Assembly (NCBI GenBank): GCA_035511075.1 | Contig: DATKFW010000060.1 | Coordinates: forward strand, 25,759 to 89,758 | Length of the DNA stretch: 64,000 nt | Source of the DNA: DATAUD01 sp035511075 | GTDB lineage: Bacteria > Verrucomicrobiota > Verrucomicrobiia > Limisphaerales > Palsa-1400 | Direction of reading: 5' to 3' | In this document: piece by piece, positions 53,917-62,036 of the stretch | Numbering within the stretch: position 1 is the first letter of the stretch | How the letters are laid out: each line of letters starts with the position of its first letter | Translations under genes and position numbers: made by a program | Notes under the pieces: model-generated | Seen by the model: the letters and a program-made list of their open reading frames with translations, nothing else | What the model was told of the DNA's origin: nothing | Database searches by the model: none

Positions 53917-55209
53917 TTATGTCAGGCGTTGCCAGGACTGTTGGCGTGAGTAATTCCTTCGCTTGATGGTGTTTGTGACGGGAAATCCGGTCGAAATCGG
54001 GCTGACAATGGCATCGGGATCTTTGGGGGATGACGTTGGCGTTGTTGATTGATTGGCGATCACGGGTTTACCCGGTTCTTTGTCCGCCGCCAATTCGGAC
54101 GCAAGAGGGGCACCCTTTTTTTGGATGGCGGAGCTTGGCGAACCCCCGGTCGGAGTCGAGGCGTGCGCCCCGCATGAGCTTCGCACAATCAAGGTGGCCG
54201 ACAAAATCACCTGCCGGGCAATTCGTCCGGGATCGTCGAGGCGATCCATCAAGAGCTGCGCCGCCGTCCGCCCAATTTCCTCCGCGGGCTGGGAAACCGC
54301 CGTCAGCGGCGGACGCAACGACGTCGCCCAGAGCATGTCATCAAAACCCAGCACAGCTATTTCCTGGGGTATCCGGAGACCGCGTTCATGGATGGCTTGC
54401 AGCGCCCCTAAAGCCATTAAGTTGTTGGCAATCAACGCGGCCCGCGGGTGCTTGGGGAGGTCGAGCAACTGCGTCATGGCCGCATGGCCCCCCTCGTGGC
54501 GAAAATTGCTGTTAATGATGAGCGAATCCAAGGGAGTCAGCGACGCCTCCTTCAGTGCCTCCAAGTACCCGGCCAACCGTTCCTGAGCGACGCTAATTTC
54601 AGCCGGACCATTGATGAAACCGATTTCTTTGTAGCCATGAGAGAGCAAGTGCCGGGTCGCATCGCGCGTTGCTTCCTGGTTGTTGCTGCGAACGAGGTCC
54701 ACGTGAAGGCCGCGAGGCATCCGGTCCACCGCCACGATGGGAGTGTTCCAGGTTAGGAGCGATTCGTAGTTTGCTTCCGGGCCGTTATTGGGGATAAGGA
54801 TCAAACCGGCCACGCCTTCTCCCCGAAACACCCCCAAGTGTGTTTGTTCGAGCTCCGGCGAACCGTCAGAGTGTCCGAGCTGCAAACTGTATCCCGCGCG
54901 GCATAGAACGGCTTCAATTCCATGCACGACACTCGTCAAGAAAGGATTCTGCAAATCAGGAATCACCACGCCAATGACTTTGCGCAGACCAACGCGCAAA
55001 TCCCGAGCCAGCCGATTAGGCTGATAGGAAAGATCCTGTGCCGCCTCGGAAACCAGTTGCCGCACCCTTTTGCCGACACCGTCCTGTCCGGCCAGGGCCC
55101 GCGAGACCGTCGCTGTGGAAACTCCCACCCGATCTGCCACGTCCTTAATGGTGACAGTTGCCTTCAAGCGCGACGGCAACGCTCGTCGGTTGAATTTCCG
55201 ATTGGACAT
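53917..55209 (-). CDS. LacI-family transcriptional regulator with C-terminal extension
   Basis: 430 residues. LacI-type HTH (VTIKDVADRVGVSTATVSRALAG, ~20-42), hinge with YQPNRLARDLR, then the periplasmic-binding-protein-like effector domain (IGVVIPDLQNPFLTSVVHGI, VDRMPRG, AVLGFDDMLWATSLRPPLTAV). After ~residue 350 there is an unusual 80-residue Ser/Pro/Thr-rich tail with no known fold. It probably controls the divergent fucP and the minus-strand glycan genes. An operator overlaps its own promoter region, so autoregulation is likely. The effector is presumably a sugar. Confidence 0.92.
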   Translation of the reverse strand: MSNRKFNRRALPSRLKATVTIKDVADRVGVSTATVSRALAGQDGVGKRVRQLVSEAAQDLSYQPNRLARDLRVGLRKVIGVVIPDLQNPFLTSVVHGIEAVLCRAGYSLQLGHSDGSPELEQTHLGVFRGEGVAGLILIPNNGPEANYESLLTWNTPIVAVDRMPRGLHVDLVRSNNQEATRDATRHLLSHGYKEIGFINGPAEISVAQERLAGYLEALKEASLTPLDSLIINSNFRHEGGHAAMTQLLDLPKHPRAALIANNLMALGALQAIHERGLRIPQEIAVLGFDDMLWATSLRPPLTAVSQPAEEIGRTAAQLLMDRLDDPGRIARQVILSATLIVRSSCGAHASTPTGGSPSSAIQKKGAPLASELAADKEPGKPVIANQSTTPTSSPKDPDAIVSPISTGFPVTNTIKRRNYSRQQSWQRLT

Positions 55210-55216
55210 GGTTCGC

Positions 55217-55233
55217 AGAGTAAACGATTACGT
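55217..55233. promoter_or_regulatory. LacI-type operator O1
   Basis: AGAGTAAACGATTACGT, centred on CG at 55225, 8 nt before the lacI-type start codon and over a possible -10 element of that gene. It matches O2 in inverted orientation at all but the two positions flanking the central CG. Confidence 0.75.
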
Positions 55234-55295
55234 TACGCGCGTCAACGGGAAAAGCAAACAATCCGTCTATACACAAAATACTGCGGTTCAATCAC

Positions 55296-55324
55296 TTGAG
55301 AGTCAATCATAAACACTCTAAAAT
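55296..55324 (+). promoter_or_regulatory. Promoter of fucP
   Basis: TTGAGA (55296-55301), 17-bp spacer, TAAAAT (55319-55324), each one base from consensus. It lies between the two operators; transcription would begin near 55331. Confidence 0.7.
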
Positions 55325-55342
55325 TCGGCGTTGATTCTTTTT

Positions 55343-55359
55343 ACGTAAACGATTACTCT
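55343..55359. promoter_or_regulatory. LacI-type operator O2
   Basis: ACGTAAACGATTACTCT, the inverted copy of O1, centred at 55351, at about +13 to +29 of the proposed fucP transcript. Centre-to-centre distance from O1 is 126 bp, close to twelve helical turns. Confidence 0.75.
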
Positions 55360-55416
55360 CAGCAATCCATCAATGAAATATGAATGCCACTTGCTTCTGT
55401 TTTGCACCTGCCATTC

Positions 55417-55437
55417 TGCCGGTTATCCCATCCGGCA
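55417..55437 (+). promoter_or_regulatory. Small hairpin in the fucP leader
   Basis: TGCCGG (55417-55422) pairs with CCGGCA (55432-55437) around a 9-nt loop. Confidence 0.4.
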
Positions 55438-55453
55438 ATCTCGCGTCGGCCCA

Positions 55454-55498
55454 ATCCGAGTTGGGAGACCCGTTGTGATCACAACCAATAACTCGGAT
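55454..55498 (+). promoter_or_regulatory. Nested inverted repeat in the fucP leader
   Basis: Outer arms ATCCGAGTT (55454-55462) and AACTCGGAT (55490-55498) enclose a perfect 14-bp palindrome GTTGTGATCACAAC (55472-55485). In RNA this gives a stem carrying an inner hairpin; in DNA it could be a second regulator's site. Confidence 0.55.
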
Positions 55499-55582
55499 GG
55501 TGATTGACGAGATAATGTGTTGCGTCATGGGGTACTCATCGTGAAAATTAAATCAGCCTTTAGCCCGAACTAACAACGGACA

Positions 55583-57178
55583 ATGAAATTGAAAAAGCAG
55601 AGCCTGTTTGTCGCCGAGGACGGCAAAAATCTTGTTTTCACCTTTTGCATCACCAGTTCGCTCTTTCTCCTTTGGGGGTTCTGCAATGGAATGATCGACG
55701 TGATGGATAAGCATTTTCAGGAGGAGCTTCACCTCACGCTGTCCCAGTCCGCCTGGGTGCAATTTGCCCATTATCTCGGTTACTTCTTGATGTCATTGCC
55801 TGCGGGCTGGCTGGCCATCCGGCTGGGCTACAAAGGCGGCATCATCTCCGGCCTCCTGCTGGTGGCATGCGGAGGCTTTTGGTTCATTCCCGCAACGCAC
55901 ATCGCGGCTTTCTGGGCGTTCCTGCTCGGCGTTTGTTTGATAGCCTCCGGCCTGACTTTTCTTGAAACTATTGCCAATCCTTACACCACGGTGCTGGGGC
56001 CGAAGGAATTCGCGGCCACGCGCATCAATCTGGCGCAATCGTGTAACGGCATCGGCTGGTTTTTCGGACCCATCGCGGGCGCGATGTTTTTTTATTCGAA
56101 AGACGCCGCCGGGCACAGCACCGGCAGCCAGACACTCTGGATTCCTTACGCAGGCGTCGCGATCATCGTCGTTGCGCTTGCGATCGCCTTCTACTTTGCC
56201 CCTGTACCCGACATTCAAACTGCGGATGAGTATTACATCGATGACAACGAGACTGGGACAGCGGGCGAAAGGCTCTTCTCTCGCGGTTTGATTTATTTCT
56301 TGCTGCTTTGCAATGCGGCGGTGTTGGTGGGCGTCCTGGATATGATCCTTTGGGTGATCCTCGGAACTCTCAGCGTCGGTTCGTCCAGCATGGAAACGGC
56401 GTTGTGGACCGCTGGGGTTGTCGGAATTGTCATCGCGGCGGTCGCGCTTATTCCCGCGGCGCGCGGCGTTTCGCATCATAGCATCTGGTCACATCCCCAT
56501 TTCTCCGCCGCCACATTGGCGCAGTTCTTTTACGTGGCCGCCCAGGCCGGCATTTTCAGTTTCCTGATCAACTACATGACCTCCGAGGTCCCGGCCCTGC
56601 CACAATCCTGGGCCTCCGGCTGGTTGAAGACCTGGTTTGACGTCAAAGACGGCGTTTTGCATTTTAGTGACAGAGGGGCGTCAAATCTGGCTTCATTCGG
56701 ATTTCTGTGTTTCCTGGCCGGGCGCGTATCTGGAGCGGCCATCCTGAAAAAATCCTCCGCCCACGTGGTGTTGTGCGTTTACAGCTTTGTCAACGTCGCA
56801 ATGTGCCTGCTGATATTTTTGAAACTCGGCTGGCCCTCGGTGATCTGCGTTTTTCTGAGCTATTTTTTTATGTCAATTATGTTTCCGACCATCTTCGCGC
56901 TTGGCATCCACGGCCTCGGGGTGCGGGCCAAACGGGCTTCGGGTTTCATCGTTATGGCGATTATGGGCGGCGCGATGCTTCCCAAATTGATGGGCTCGGT
57001 GGCGGACAAATATGACATGTCGCGCGGCTTCATCGTGCCCCTGTTCTGCTTCGTCGTCGTCGGCGTTTACGCGCTATTGTGGCCGAGGTTCAGCAAGTCG
57101 GAGTCCCTTAACCCTGCAGAACCCGCCGGTGCCCGGCACCTGGGAAGTGAGTCTAGCCGAAAACAACCCTCTCAATGA
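55583..57178 (+). CDS. fucP: FucP-type MFS sugar:proton symporter
   Basis: 531 residues with about twelve membrane helices. Matches the L-fucose permease family: LFLLWGFCNGMIDVMDKHFQ, WVQFAHYLGYFLMSLPAGWL, GLTFLETIANPYTTVLGP (FLETxxNPY motif), RINLAQSCNGIGWFFGPI and GVRAKRASGFIVMAIMGGAM. Longer than E. coli FucP (438) because of extended central and periplasmic loops and a polar C-terminal tail. It should import L-fucose or a related sugar through the inner membrane. The fucose call is supported by GH29 in the same region, but other sugars are possible for this family. The GH172 gene follows by 15 nt. Confidence 0.88.
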   Translation: MKLKKQSLFVAEDGKNLVFTFCITSSLFLLWGFCNGMIDVMDKHFQEELHLTLSQSAWVQFAHYLGYFLMSLPAGWLAIRLGYKGGIISGLLLVACGGFWFIPATHIAAFWAFLLGVCLIASGLTFLETIANPYTTVLGPKEFAATRINLAQSCNGIGWFFGPIAGAMFFYSKDAAGHSTGSQTLWIPYAGVAIIVVALAIAFYFAPVPDIQTADEYYIDDNETGTAGERLFSRGLIYFLLLCNAAVLVGVLDMILWVILGTLSVGSSSMETALWTAGVVGIVIAAVALIPAARGVSHHSIWSHPHFSAATLAQFFYVAAQAGIFSFLINYMTSEVPALPQSWASGWLKTWFDVKDGVLHFSDRGASNLASFGFLCFLAGRVSGAAILKKSSAHVVLCVYSFVNVAMCLLIFLKLGWPSVICVFLSYFFMSIMFPTIFALGIHGLGVRAKRASGFIVMAIMGGAMLPKLMGSVADKYDMSRGFIVPLFCFVVVGVYALLWPRFSKSESLNPAEPAGARHLGSESSRKQPSQ

Positions 57179-57193
57179 CTCGAAAGAACGATC

Positions 57194-58399
57194 ATGATAC
57201 CGACCACAAAATCCAACCAGGCCCTCCTCACCATGAAATCACTCCTCCGTCTCAGCATTTTGATTATGCCGCTCTCGGTTGTCTTGGCGGCGCCGGGAGC
57301 CGATTCACCCTTTAATGGACTCGGCATGAACCTGGGCAACCTCTCGCGGACTTCGAGCGCAAAGACCCGCTCCATCAGTCCGGAAAACTTCACCGGGCAA
57401 AAGGGCATGGCGGGCATGTCCACCAACGGCGCCGCCCTGGATGCCGCCCGAGATCTTGGACAGGGCTGGAAAGTTTCCCCTTTCGTGCGCGTGCCGGCCA
57501 AATCCGTCGTCACCCTGGCTGAAATTGATGGGCCTGGCGCGATCCAACAGATATGGCTCACACCGGCGCCGCTGAACAAGACCCGCTTTGAAATCCTGCG
57601 GTTTTATTGGGATGACGAAACCGAGCCTTCGGTGGAGTGCCCATTGGGCGACTTCTTCGCTTGTGGCTGGGGCCGGTACTGCCGGATCAGTTCTCTGCCA
57701 GTCTGCGTCAACCCGGGCAGCGCCTTCAATTGCTACTGGCAAATGCCCTTCCGCAAAAAGGCCAGAATCACCATCGAGAATCTCGACGACAATGAAATGA
57801 CCATTTACTACCAGATCAACTACACCCTGACCGAGGTTCCCGACGACGAGGGCTATTTCCATGCCCAGTTCAGGCGTGAGAACCCTATGAAGACAAAGGG
57901 CCTTTACACCATCCTGGATGGCGTCGAGGGCGTTGGCCAGTATGTCGGCACTTACCTGGCTGTGGGCGTCCATCATACCGGTTGGTGGGGCGAAGGCGAG
58001 ATCAAGTTCTACATGGATGGCGATACGAAGTTTCCAACTATTTGTGGCACTGGCACGGAAGATTATTTCTGCGGTTCCTATGACTTTGAACTCCCCGATG
58101 CAAACGGCAAAGGCCATTACACTGAGTTTTGCAGCCCTTATAGCGGATTGCCTCAAATTATCCGGCCGGACGGGCTTTACGACTCGCAGGAACGATTCGG
58201 TCTTTACCGCTGGCACATCATGGACCCGGTCCGGTTTGATCATGACCTTAAGGTCACCATCCAGGCGCTCGGTTGGCAGTCGGGCGGGCGCTACTTTCCT
58301 GCGCAGGACGACATGGCCTCGGTTGCCTTTTGGTATCAGAAGGAGCCGCACAAACCGTTTCCGAAGCTGCCGAGCCGGGACGACTTGGATTGGCACTAG
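57194..58399 (+). CDS. Secreted GH172 (DUF2961) glycosidase
   Basis: 401 residues. ATG 57194, or 57233 which begins directly with the signal peptide (MKSLLRLSILIMPLSVVLAA). The mature part is the double jelly-roll DUF2961 fold: GPGAIQQIWLTPAP, LRFYWDDETEPSVECPLGDF, FACGWG, NCYWQMPFRKKARITIEN, the acidic strand GEGEIKFYMDGD and GTGTEDYFCGSYDFE, which hold the likely catalytic glutamates. Members characterised so far act on fructose dianhydrides and alpha- or D-arabinofuranosides. Co-transcribed with fucP in all likelihood, so it probably feeds the imported sugar. Confidence 0.9.
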   Translation: MIPTTKSNQALLTMKSLLRLSILIMPLSVVLAAPGADSPFNGLGMNLGNLSRTSSAKTRSISPENFTGQKGMAGMSTNGAALDAARDLGQGWKVSPFVRVPAKSVVTLAEIDGPGAIQQIWLTPAPLNKTRFEILRFYWDDETEPSVECPLGDFFACGWGRYCRISSLPVCVNPGSAFNCYWQMPFRKKARITIENLDDNEMTIYYQINYTLTEVPDDEGYFHAQFRRENPMKTKGLYTILDGVEGVGQYVGTYLAVGVHHTGWWGEGEIKFYMDGDTKFPTICGTGTEDYFCGSYDFELPDANGKGHYTEFCSPYSGLPQIIRPDGLYDSQERFGLYRWHIMDPVRFDHDLKVTIQALGWQSGGRYFPAQDDMASVAFWYQKEPHKPFPKLPSRDDLDWH

Positions 58400-58506
58400 A
58401 TGAGGCTGCCACGCGTCGAGGCGGAGCGGTCCGATGTCATCCGCAGAGCTTTTCAATCTCAGCCGCCGTCAGTAGACACGCGGCGTTTCTTTGGAGCTTT
58501 ACTTCA

Positions 58507-59187
58507 TCAAAGGAAACGAAAGTCGAAGTACGCCAGGTTCATGTTGCCTTTCGTAAGGATGTGGACGGTCAGGACCGAGATCCCTTTGGGCAAATCGATT
58601 TCCGCGGCGTCGTGCAAAATATTCCAATGATGCCATTGCCGCCAGGCGATGGGTTCCTGGTCGTTTTTTGTGGAAATAATGTTGATTGGTGGCGCGAGCG
58701 GTTCGCCATTCCGATCCAGCCCTATCGTTCCGCCACGATTGGAAGTGTACAACAAATCCACCGCGTAGCGTCCGGCGCGCTTCACGTTTACCGTCAAGTT
58801 GAACCATTCCCCCGGCTCCGTCCATCCGACATAAAGCTGGTTGGGGGGCGGCGTCACCAAGTCGTAAGGGTTGTCGTCAATTTGGGTTTGGCGTTTGAAT
58901 TTGGTGTACGAAATGTCCACACCTTCATGCATCCGGAATTCATTCAGATACTGGCCATTCGCCGGATTCAATCCGCCGCTGCCGTGATTGGTCGCATCCG
59001 AGTCGTGATAAGCCACGCCCTCGCCGCCGAGGTCGTAGTAGGCGCATTGCACCCGGCCTGGGATCCTTTGTCGCCCGCCGCGATATTCGCTGTCTTGAAA
59101 TGGTTTGCCCTGATATCCATTCCATCCCTTCGAGGCGCATCCAATCAGGCAAATAGCCGCTGCCATGCACAATAAAGCGTGCTTCAT
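58507..59187 (-). CDS. Lipoprotein with CBM6-like carbohydrate-binding domain
   Basis: 226 residues from ATG 59187, giving a lipoprotein signal (MKHALLCMAAAICLIGCASK, lipobox LIGC); upstream in-frame codons spoil the signal. The rest resembles the CBM6-like beta-sandwich often attached to glycosidases: AYYDLGGEGVAYHDSDATNH, GVDISYTKFKRQTQIDDNP, LYVGWTEPGEWFNLTVNVKR, AGRYAVDLLYTSNRGG. No catalytic domain. It probably sits in the outer membrane and binds glycans. It is transcribed divergently from the GH5-like gene. Confidence 0.85.
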   Translation of the reverse strand: MKHALLCMAAAICLIGCASKGWNGYQGKPFQDSEYRGGRQRIPGRVQCAYYDLGGEGVAYHDSDATNHGSGGLNPANGQYLNEFRMHEGVDISYTKFKRQTQIDDNPYDLVTPPPNQLYVGWTEPGEWFNLTVNVKRAGRYAVDLLYTSNRGGTIGLDRNGEPLAPPINIISTKNDQEPIAWRQWHHWNILHDAAEIDLPKGISVLTVHILTKGNMNLAYFDFRFL

Positions 59188-59278
59188 AAAGCTTGCTTGC
59201 AAAGATGTCGTAACATTGAATGGAAATTGATGCTCCATCAACAGATATCATCAGCCGCGACTTGAGACATTGTCATCT

Positions 59279-60445
59279 ATGAAAACCGCTTGCTTCCGTT
59301 CGGCCTTGGCGACGCTGGCCTTCTTATGGACACATCTTTGTTTTGCTGAGAATCCGGCTCCCGCCCCCGCCAGCCCCTCCAGCACCGAACGCTGGTCGGC
59401 CCAGCGGGCCGGCGATTGGTATGCGAGGCAACCCTGGCTGGTCGGCGCAAACTTTGTGCCGAGCACGGCCGTAAACCAGCTTGAGATGTGGCAGGCCGAG
59501 ACCTTCGATCCCGCGACGATTGACCGCGAACTGGGCTACGCGGAAGGCATCGGCATGAATACCATGCGCGTCTTCCTGCACGATATCGCCTGGCGGGAGG
59601 ATCCGGACGGATTCTATTCCCGGGTGGACAAATATTTGGAAATTGCCGACAAGCACCGAATCAGAACGTTGTTTGTCATTTTCGACGGCGTTTGGCATCC
59701 TTATCCCAAAGCCGGCAGGCAGCCCGCGCCGGTTCCGGGACTCCATAATTCTGGATGGGTCCAGTCGCCGGGCCGTGACTATCTCGAATCGCCCGCAAAA
59801 CAAGATGAACTGAAGCCTTACGTCATCGGCCTGCTGAGTCGTTATGGGAACGATCACCGCGTTCTGGCCTGGGACTTGTTCAACGAACCGGACAACCCAA
59901 ACCGCGAGGCCTACGGCCAGGACGGGACCAGGATCGAACTCAACGAGGCCGACAAGGAAAAATTCGCCGCGCAGTTGCTTGAAAAGACCTACGGGTGGGT
60001 CCGCGAGGCGAATCCTTCCCAGCCTGCGACCTCTGGCGTCTGGCGCGGGAATTATTTGACGAATCTGACACCGATCCAGCGAATTCAATTGGAAGAGTCG
60101 GACGTCATTAGTTTTCACGACTACGAAGAACTAGGCGAACTTCGCTCGCGGATTGAAGGATTAAAAAAGCTGGGGCGTCCCGTCCTTTGCACGGAATATA
60201 TGGCCCGGGGCCATCGCTCGACTTTCAGGGGCAACCTCCCGGTGCTTAAACAATCGGGCGTGGCCGCGTGGAGTTGGGGACTGGTCAACGGCAAGTCAAA
60301 CACAATTTACCCGTGGGATTCCTGGAAAAAAGCCTATGCCGCCGAGCCCAAGATCTGGTTCCACGACATTTTCCGCGCTGACGGAACTCCATTTTCCAAA
60401 ACCGAGACCGACCTCATCCGTCAGTTGACCGGACGCGGCAATTGA
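59279..60445 (+). CDS. Secreted GH5-like (clan GH-A) glycoside hydrolase
   Basis: About 388 residues from ATG 59279 with a signal peptide (SALATLAFLWTHLCFA). TIM-barrel features: GMNTMRVFLHDIAWREDPDG on strand 2-3, TLFVIFDGVWHPYP, acid/base Glu in VLAWDLFNEPDNP and the nucleophile Glu in PVLCTEYMARG, with WSWGLVNGK near the end. Relatives are annotated as cellulases, mannanases or 1,4-beta-xylanases, but the specificity cannot be told from this sequence. Catalysis would be periplasmic or extracellular. Closes the carbohydrate region. Confidence 0.88.
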   Translation: MKTACFRSALATLAFLWTHLCFAENPAPAPASPSSTERWSAQRAGDWYARQPWLVGANFVPSTAVNQLEMWQAETFDPATIDRELGYAEGIGMNTMRVFLHDIAWREDPDGFYSRVDKYLEIADKHRIRTLFVIFDGVWHPYPKAGRQPAPVPGLHNSGWVQSPGRDYLESPAKQDELKPYVIGLLSRYGNDHRVLAWDLFNEPDNPNREAYGQDGTRIELNEADKEKFAAQLLEKTYGWVREANPSQPATSGVWRGNYLTNLTPIQRIQLEESDVISFHDYEELGELRSRIEGLKKLGRPVLCTEYMARGHRSTFRGNLPVLKQSGVAAWSWGLVNGKSNTIYPWDSWKKAYAAEPKIWFHDIFRADGTPFSKTETDLIRQLTGRGN

Positions 60446-60477
60446 TCGGTCTTTGCAACCCGGCATCGAAAGCCCCC

Positions 60478-60570
60478 TCAGTATTTGAGCCGGAAGAAAC
60501 TGGTCTGGTCCGACGAAGGAAGCACAACTTGATTCTGCAAGTTCGTGAGATTGAGAACCGGCGCGGCCAT
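60478..60570 (-). pseudogene. Remnant of an FFRL C-terminal module
   Basis: On the minus strand a short frame encodes APVLNLTNLQNQVVLPSS followed by DQTSFFRLKY and a stop. This is the last ~27 residues of the C-terminal module seen in the proteins at 42-44 kb and 50-54 kb. An in-frame stop lies directly upstream of the ATG at 60570, and no attached gene body is visible, so it is a relic of a deleted surface-protein gene. It lies between convergent GH5-like and P450 genes. Confidence 0.65.
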
Positions 60571-60635
60571 TCAAACGCCCCGCCAGCGCATCATCGACTT
60601 CAAGTTCGCCGGCGTCATCGCTCTCAAGTCCACGC

Positions 60636-62036
60636 TTAACATCGAGCAGGGCATCCTGGCTTCTGCGCGTCCTCTTTTCCCTCATTCCACCGGCTTATCA
60701 CGGTAACACGCAAATCCCCTTCGGGCCTTAATGTGATTGAGGGAAAAGGTCTCACAAAGTTCGTTGAAACGCGGCGCAGCGAAATGCTTTGCGCCATCGT
60801 CGCCAAAATTAATATCCCTTCCATCATCGCGAAGCCGCTGCCAATGCAATTGCGCGGCCCGGCACTGAATGGAAAGTAAGCGTATTTCGGCAGTTGCTTT
60901 GTAAAAGCCTCTGTCCAGCGCTCGGGTTGGAACTTGTCCGGGTTGTCGAAGTAAGCGGGATTACGGTGGTTCACCCATTGGCTGATGATAATTTCCGAGC
61001 CGCCCGGAATGCGATATCCACCCGCGTTAAATTCGTTGAGCGATTGGCGGGCAATTGCCCAAATGGGTGGATAGAGTCGCATTGCCTCTTTGACGATCTG
61101 CTCGGTGTATCGGAGCTTTGTAACGTCCTCGAAAGCTGGCAACCTTCCATCCAGCAGGGCGCGTAGTTCGTCGTGCAGCTTTGCTTCCACTTCGGGTGAC
61201 TTCATGAGCAAAACCCAGATCCAACTCAAAGTAATCGCCGTTGTCTCATGCCCGGCCAGAAACAGCGTCATTGCTTCGTCTCGCAATTGTTCATCTGTCA
61301 TTTGAGACCCATCCTCGTCTTGGGCAGCCACCAGCAACGAAAGGAGATCCCCGGTATCGCCCATCTTGCGATGCTCAGCGATGATTCGATAAACCGCGCG
61401 GTCGAGTTTTTCAGCGGCTGAAAACAATCGCCGACGATCTGGAGTTGGAAACCTTTGCATGAAAATTCCCCGCAATGTCCATTGAGTGGCAAATAACCGA
61501 ATGCAGGTATCCAATGATTGGCCTATTTCGTTTTCCTCTCCTTTCGTGTCAGCATTAAAGAGGGTTTTGGCGACGATTCCAAGTGTGAGTTTCATCATTT
61601 CCTTGCGCAAATCAACCACGGCCAAATTGCGCCAACCTTGCAGGAGTTCGTGGGCAAACTGAACAGCTACATTGCTGTAGGCCGCAATGCGCGCGTGATG
61701 AAATGCCGGTTGCGCCAGACGCCTTTGACGACGCCAAAACTCGCCGTCGCTTGTGACAAGCCCGTTTCCCATGACGCGCTGTACACCAGGGGTGCGGAGA
61801 AGTGCTGTCTTTATAAAGTTTGCGTGATTAGTCATCAGCACCGCTTCAATGTCAGCCGGGCCGCTTAGCAAGTAGACCTTGCGCCAAAGAAACGGGAAGC
61901 AGACGACACTGCCGTAATCGCGAGCAGCATCCGCGACAAACCCCAGCGGATCGCGAATATACTGGCGCATGCATCCGAAGATGGGGTCACCTTTAAGGCC
62001 GGGCGGTTTGTTGGGCCGGTTTGTAATAAGACTCAT
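60636..62036 (-). CDS. Cytochrome P450
   Basis: About 466 residues from ATG 62036, which overlaps the stop of the ABC1 kinase gene (ATGA). P450 features: I-helix oxygen-activating AGHETTAITLSW, the ExxR helix EAMRLYPPIWAIAR, the PERF-like FQPERW and the heme loop PFSAGPRNCIGSGFA with the Cys ligand. It resembles the CYP102/CYP4-like fatty-acid hydroxylase lineage in bacteria, judged by the KEAMRLYPP and AGPRNCIG forms. No N-terminal membrane helix, so soluble. The ferredoxin or reductase partner is not in the window. Confidence 0.95.
   Translation of the reverse strand: MSLITNRPNKPPGLKGDPIFGCMRQYIRDPLGFVADAARDYGSVVCFPFLWRKVYLLSGPADIEAVLMTNHANFIKTALLRTPGVQRVMGNGLVTSDGEFWRRQRRLAQPAFHHARIAAYSNVAVQFAHELLQGWRNLAVVDLRKEMMKLTLGIVAKTLFNADTKGEENEIGQSLDTCIRLFATQWTLRGIFMQRFPTPDRRRLFSAAEKLDRAVYRIIAEHRKMGDTGDLLSLLVAAQDEDGSQMTDEQLRDEAMTLFLAGHETTAITLSWIWVLLMKSPEVEAKLHDELRALLDGRLPAFEDVTKLRYTEQIVKEAMRLYPPIWAIARQSLNEFNAGGYRIPGGSEIIISQWVNHRNPAYFDNPDKFQPERWTEAFTKQLPKYAYFPFSAGPRNCIGSGFAMMEGILILATMAQSISLRRVSTNFVRPFPSITLRPEGDLRVTVISRWNEGKEDAQKPGCPARC

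Larger units (their letters stand above)
55210..55582. other. 373-bp regulatory region between lacI-type gene and fucP
   Basis: Non-coding. It holds the fucP promoter, two inverted LacI operators, a GCCGG-type hairpin (55417-55437) and a nested inverted repeat (55454-55498). After the proposed start at about 55331 the leader is about 250 nt, long enough for RNA-level control. Confidence 0.7.

Noticed and set aside
55472..55485. GTTGTGATCACAAC as an E. coli-type CRP site
   Set aside because: CRP needs TGTGA-N6-TCACA; here the half-sites abut without the 6-bp spacer. Kept only as a palindrome.
60296..60685. 129-codon minus-strand frame between the GH5-like and P450 genes
   Set aside because: Most of it is antisense to the GH5-like gene or in a different frame from the FFRL relic; no conserved feature.
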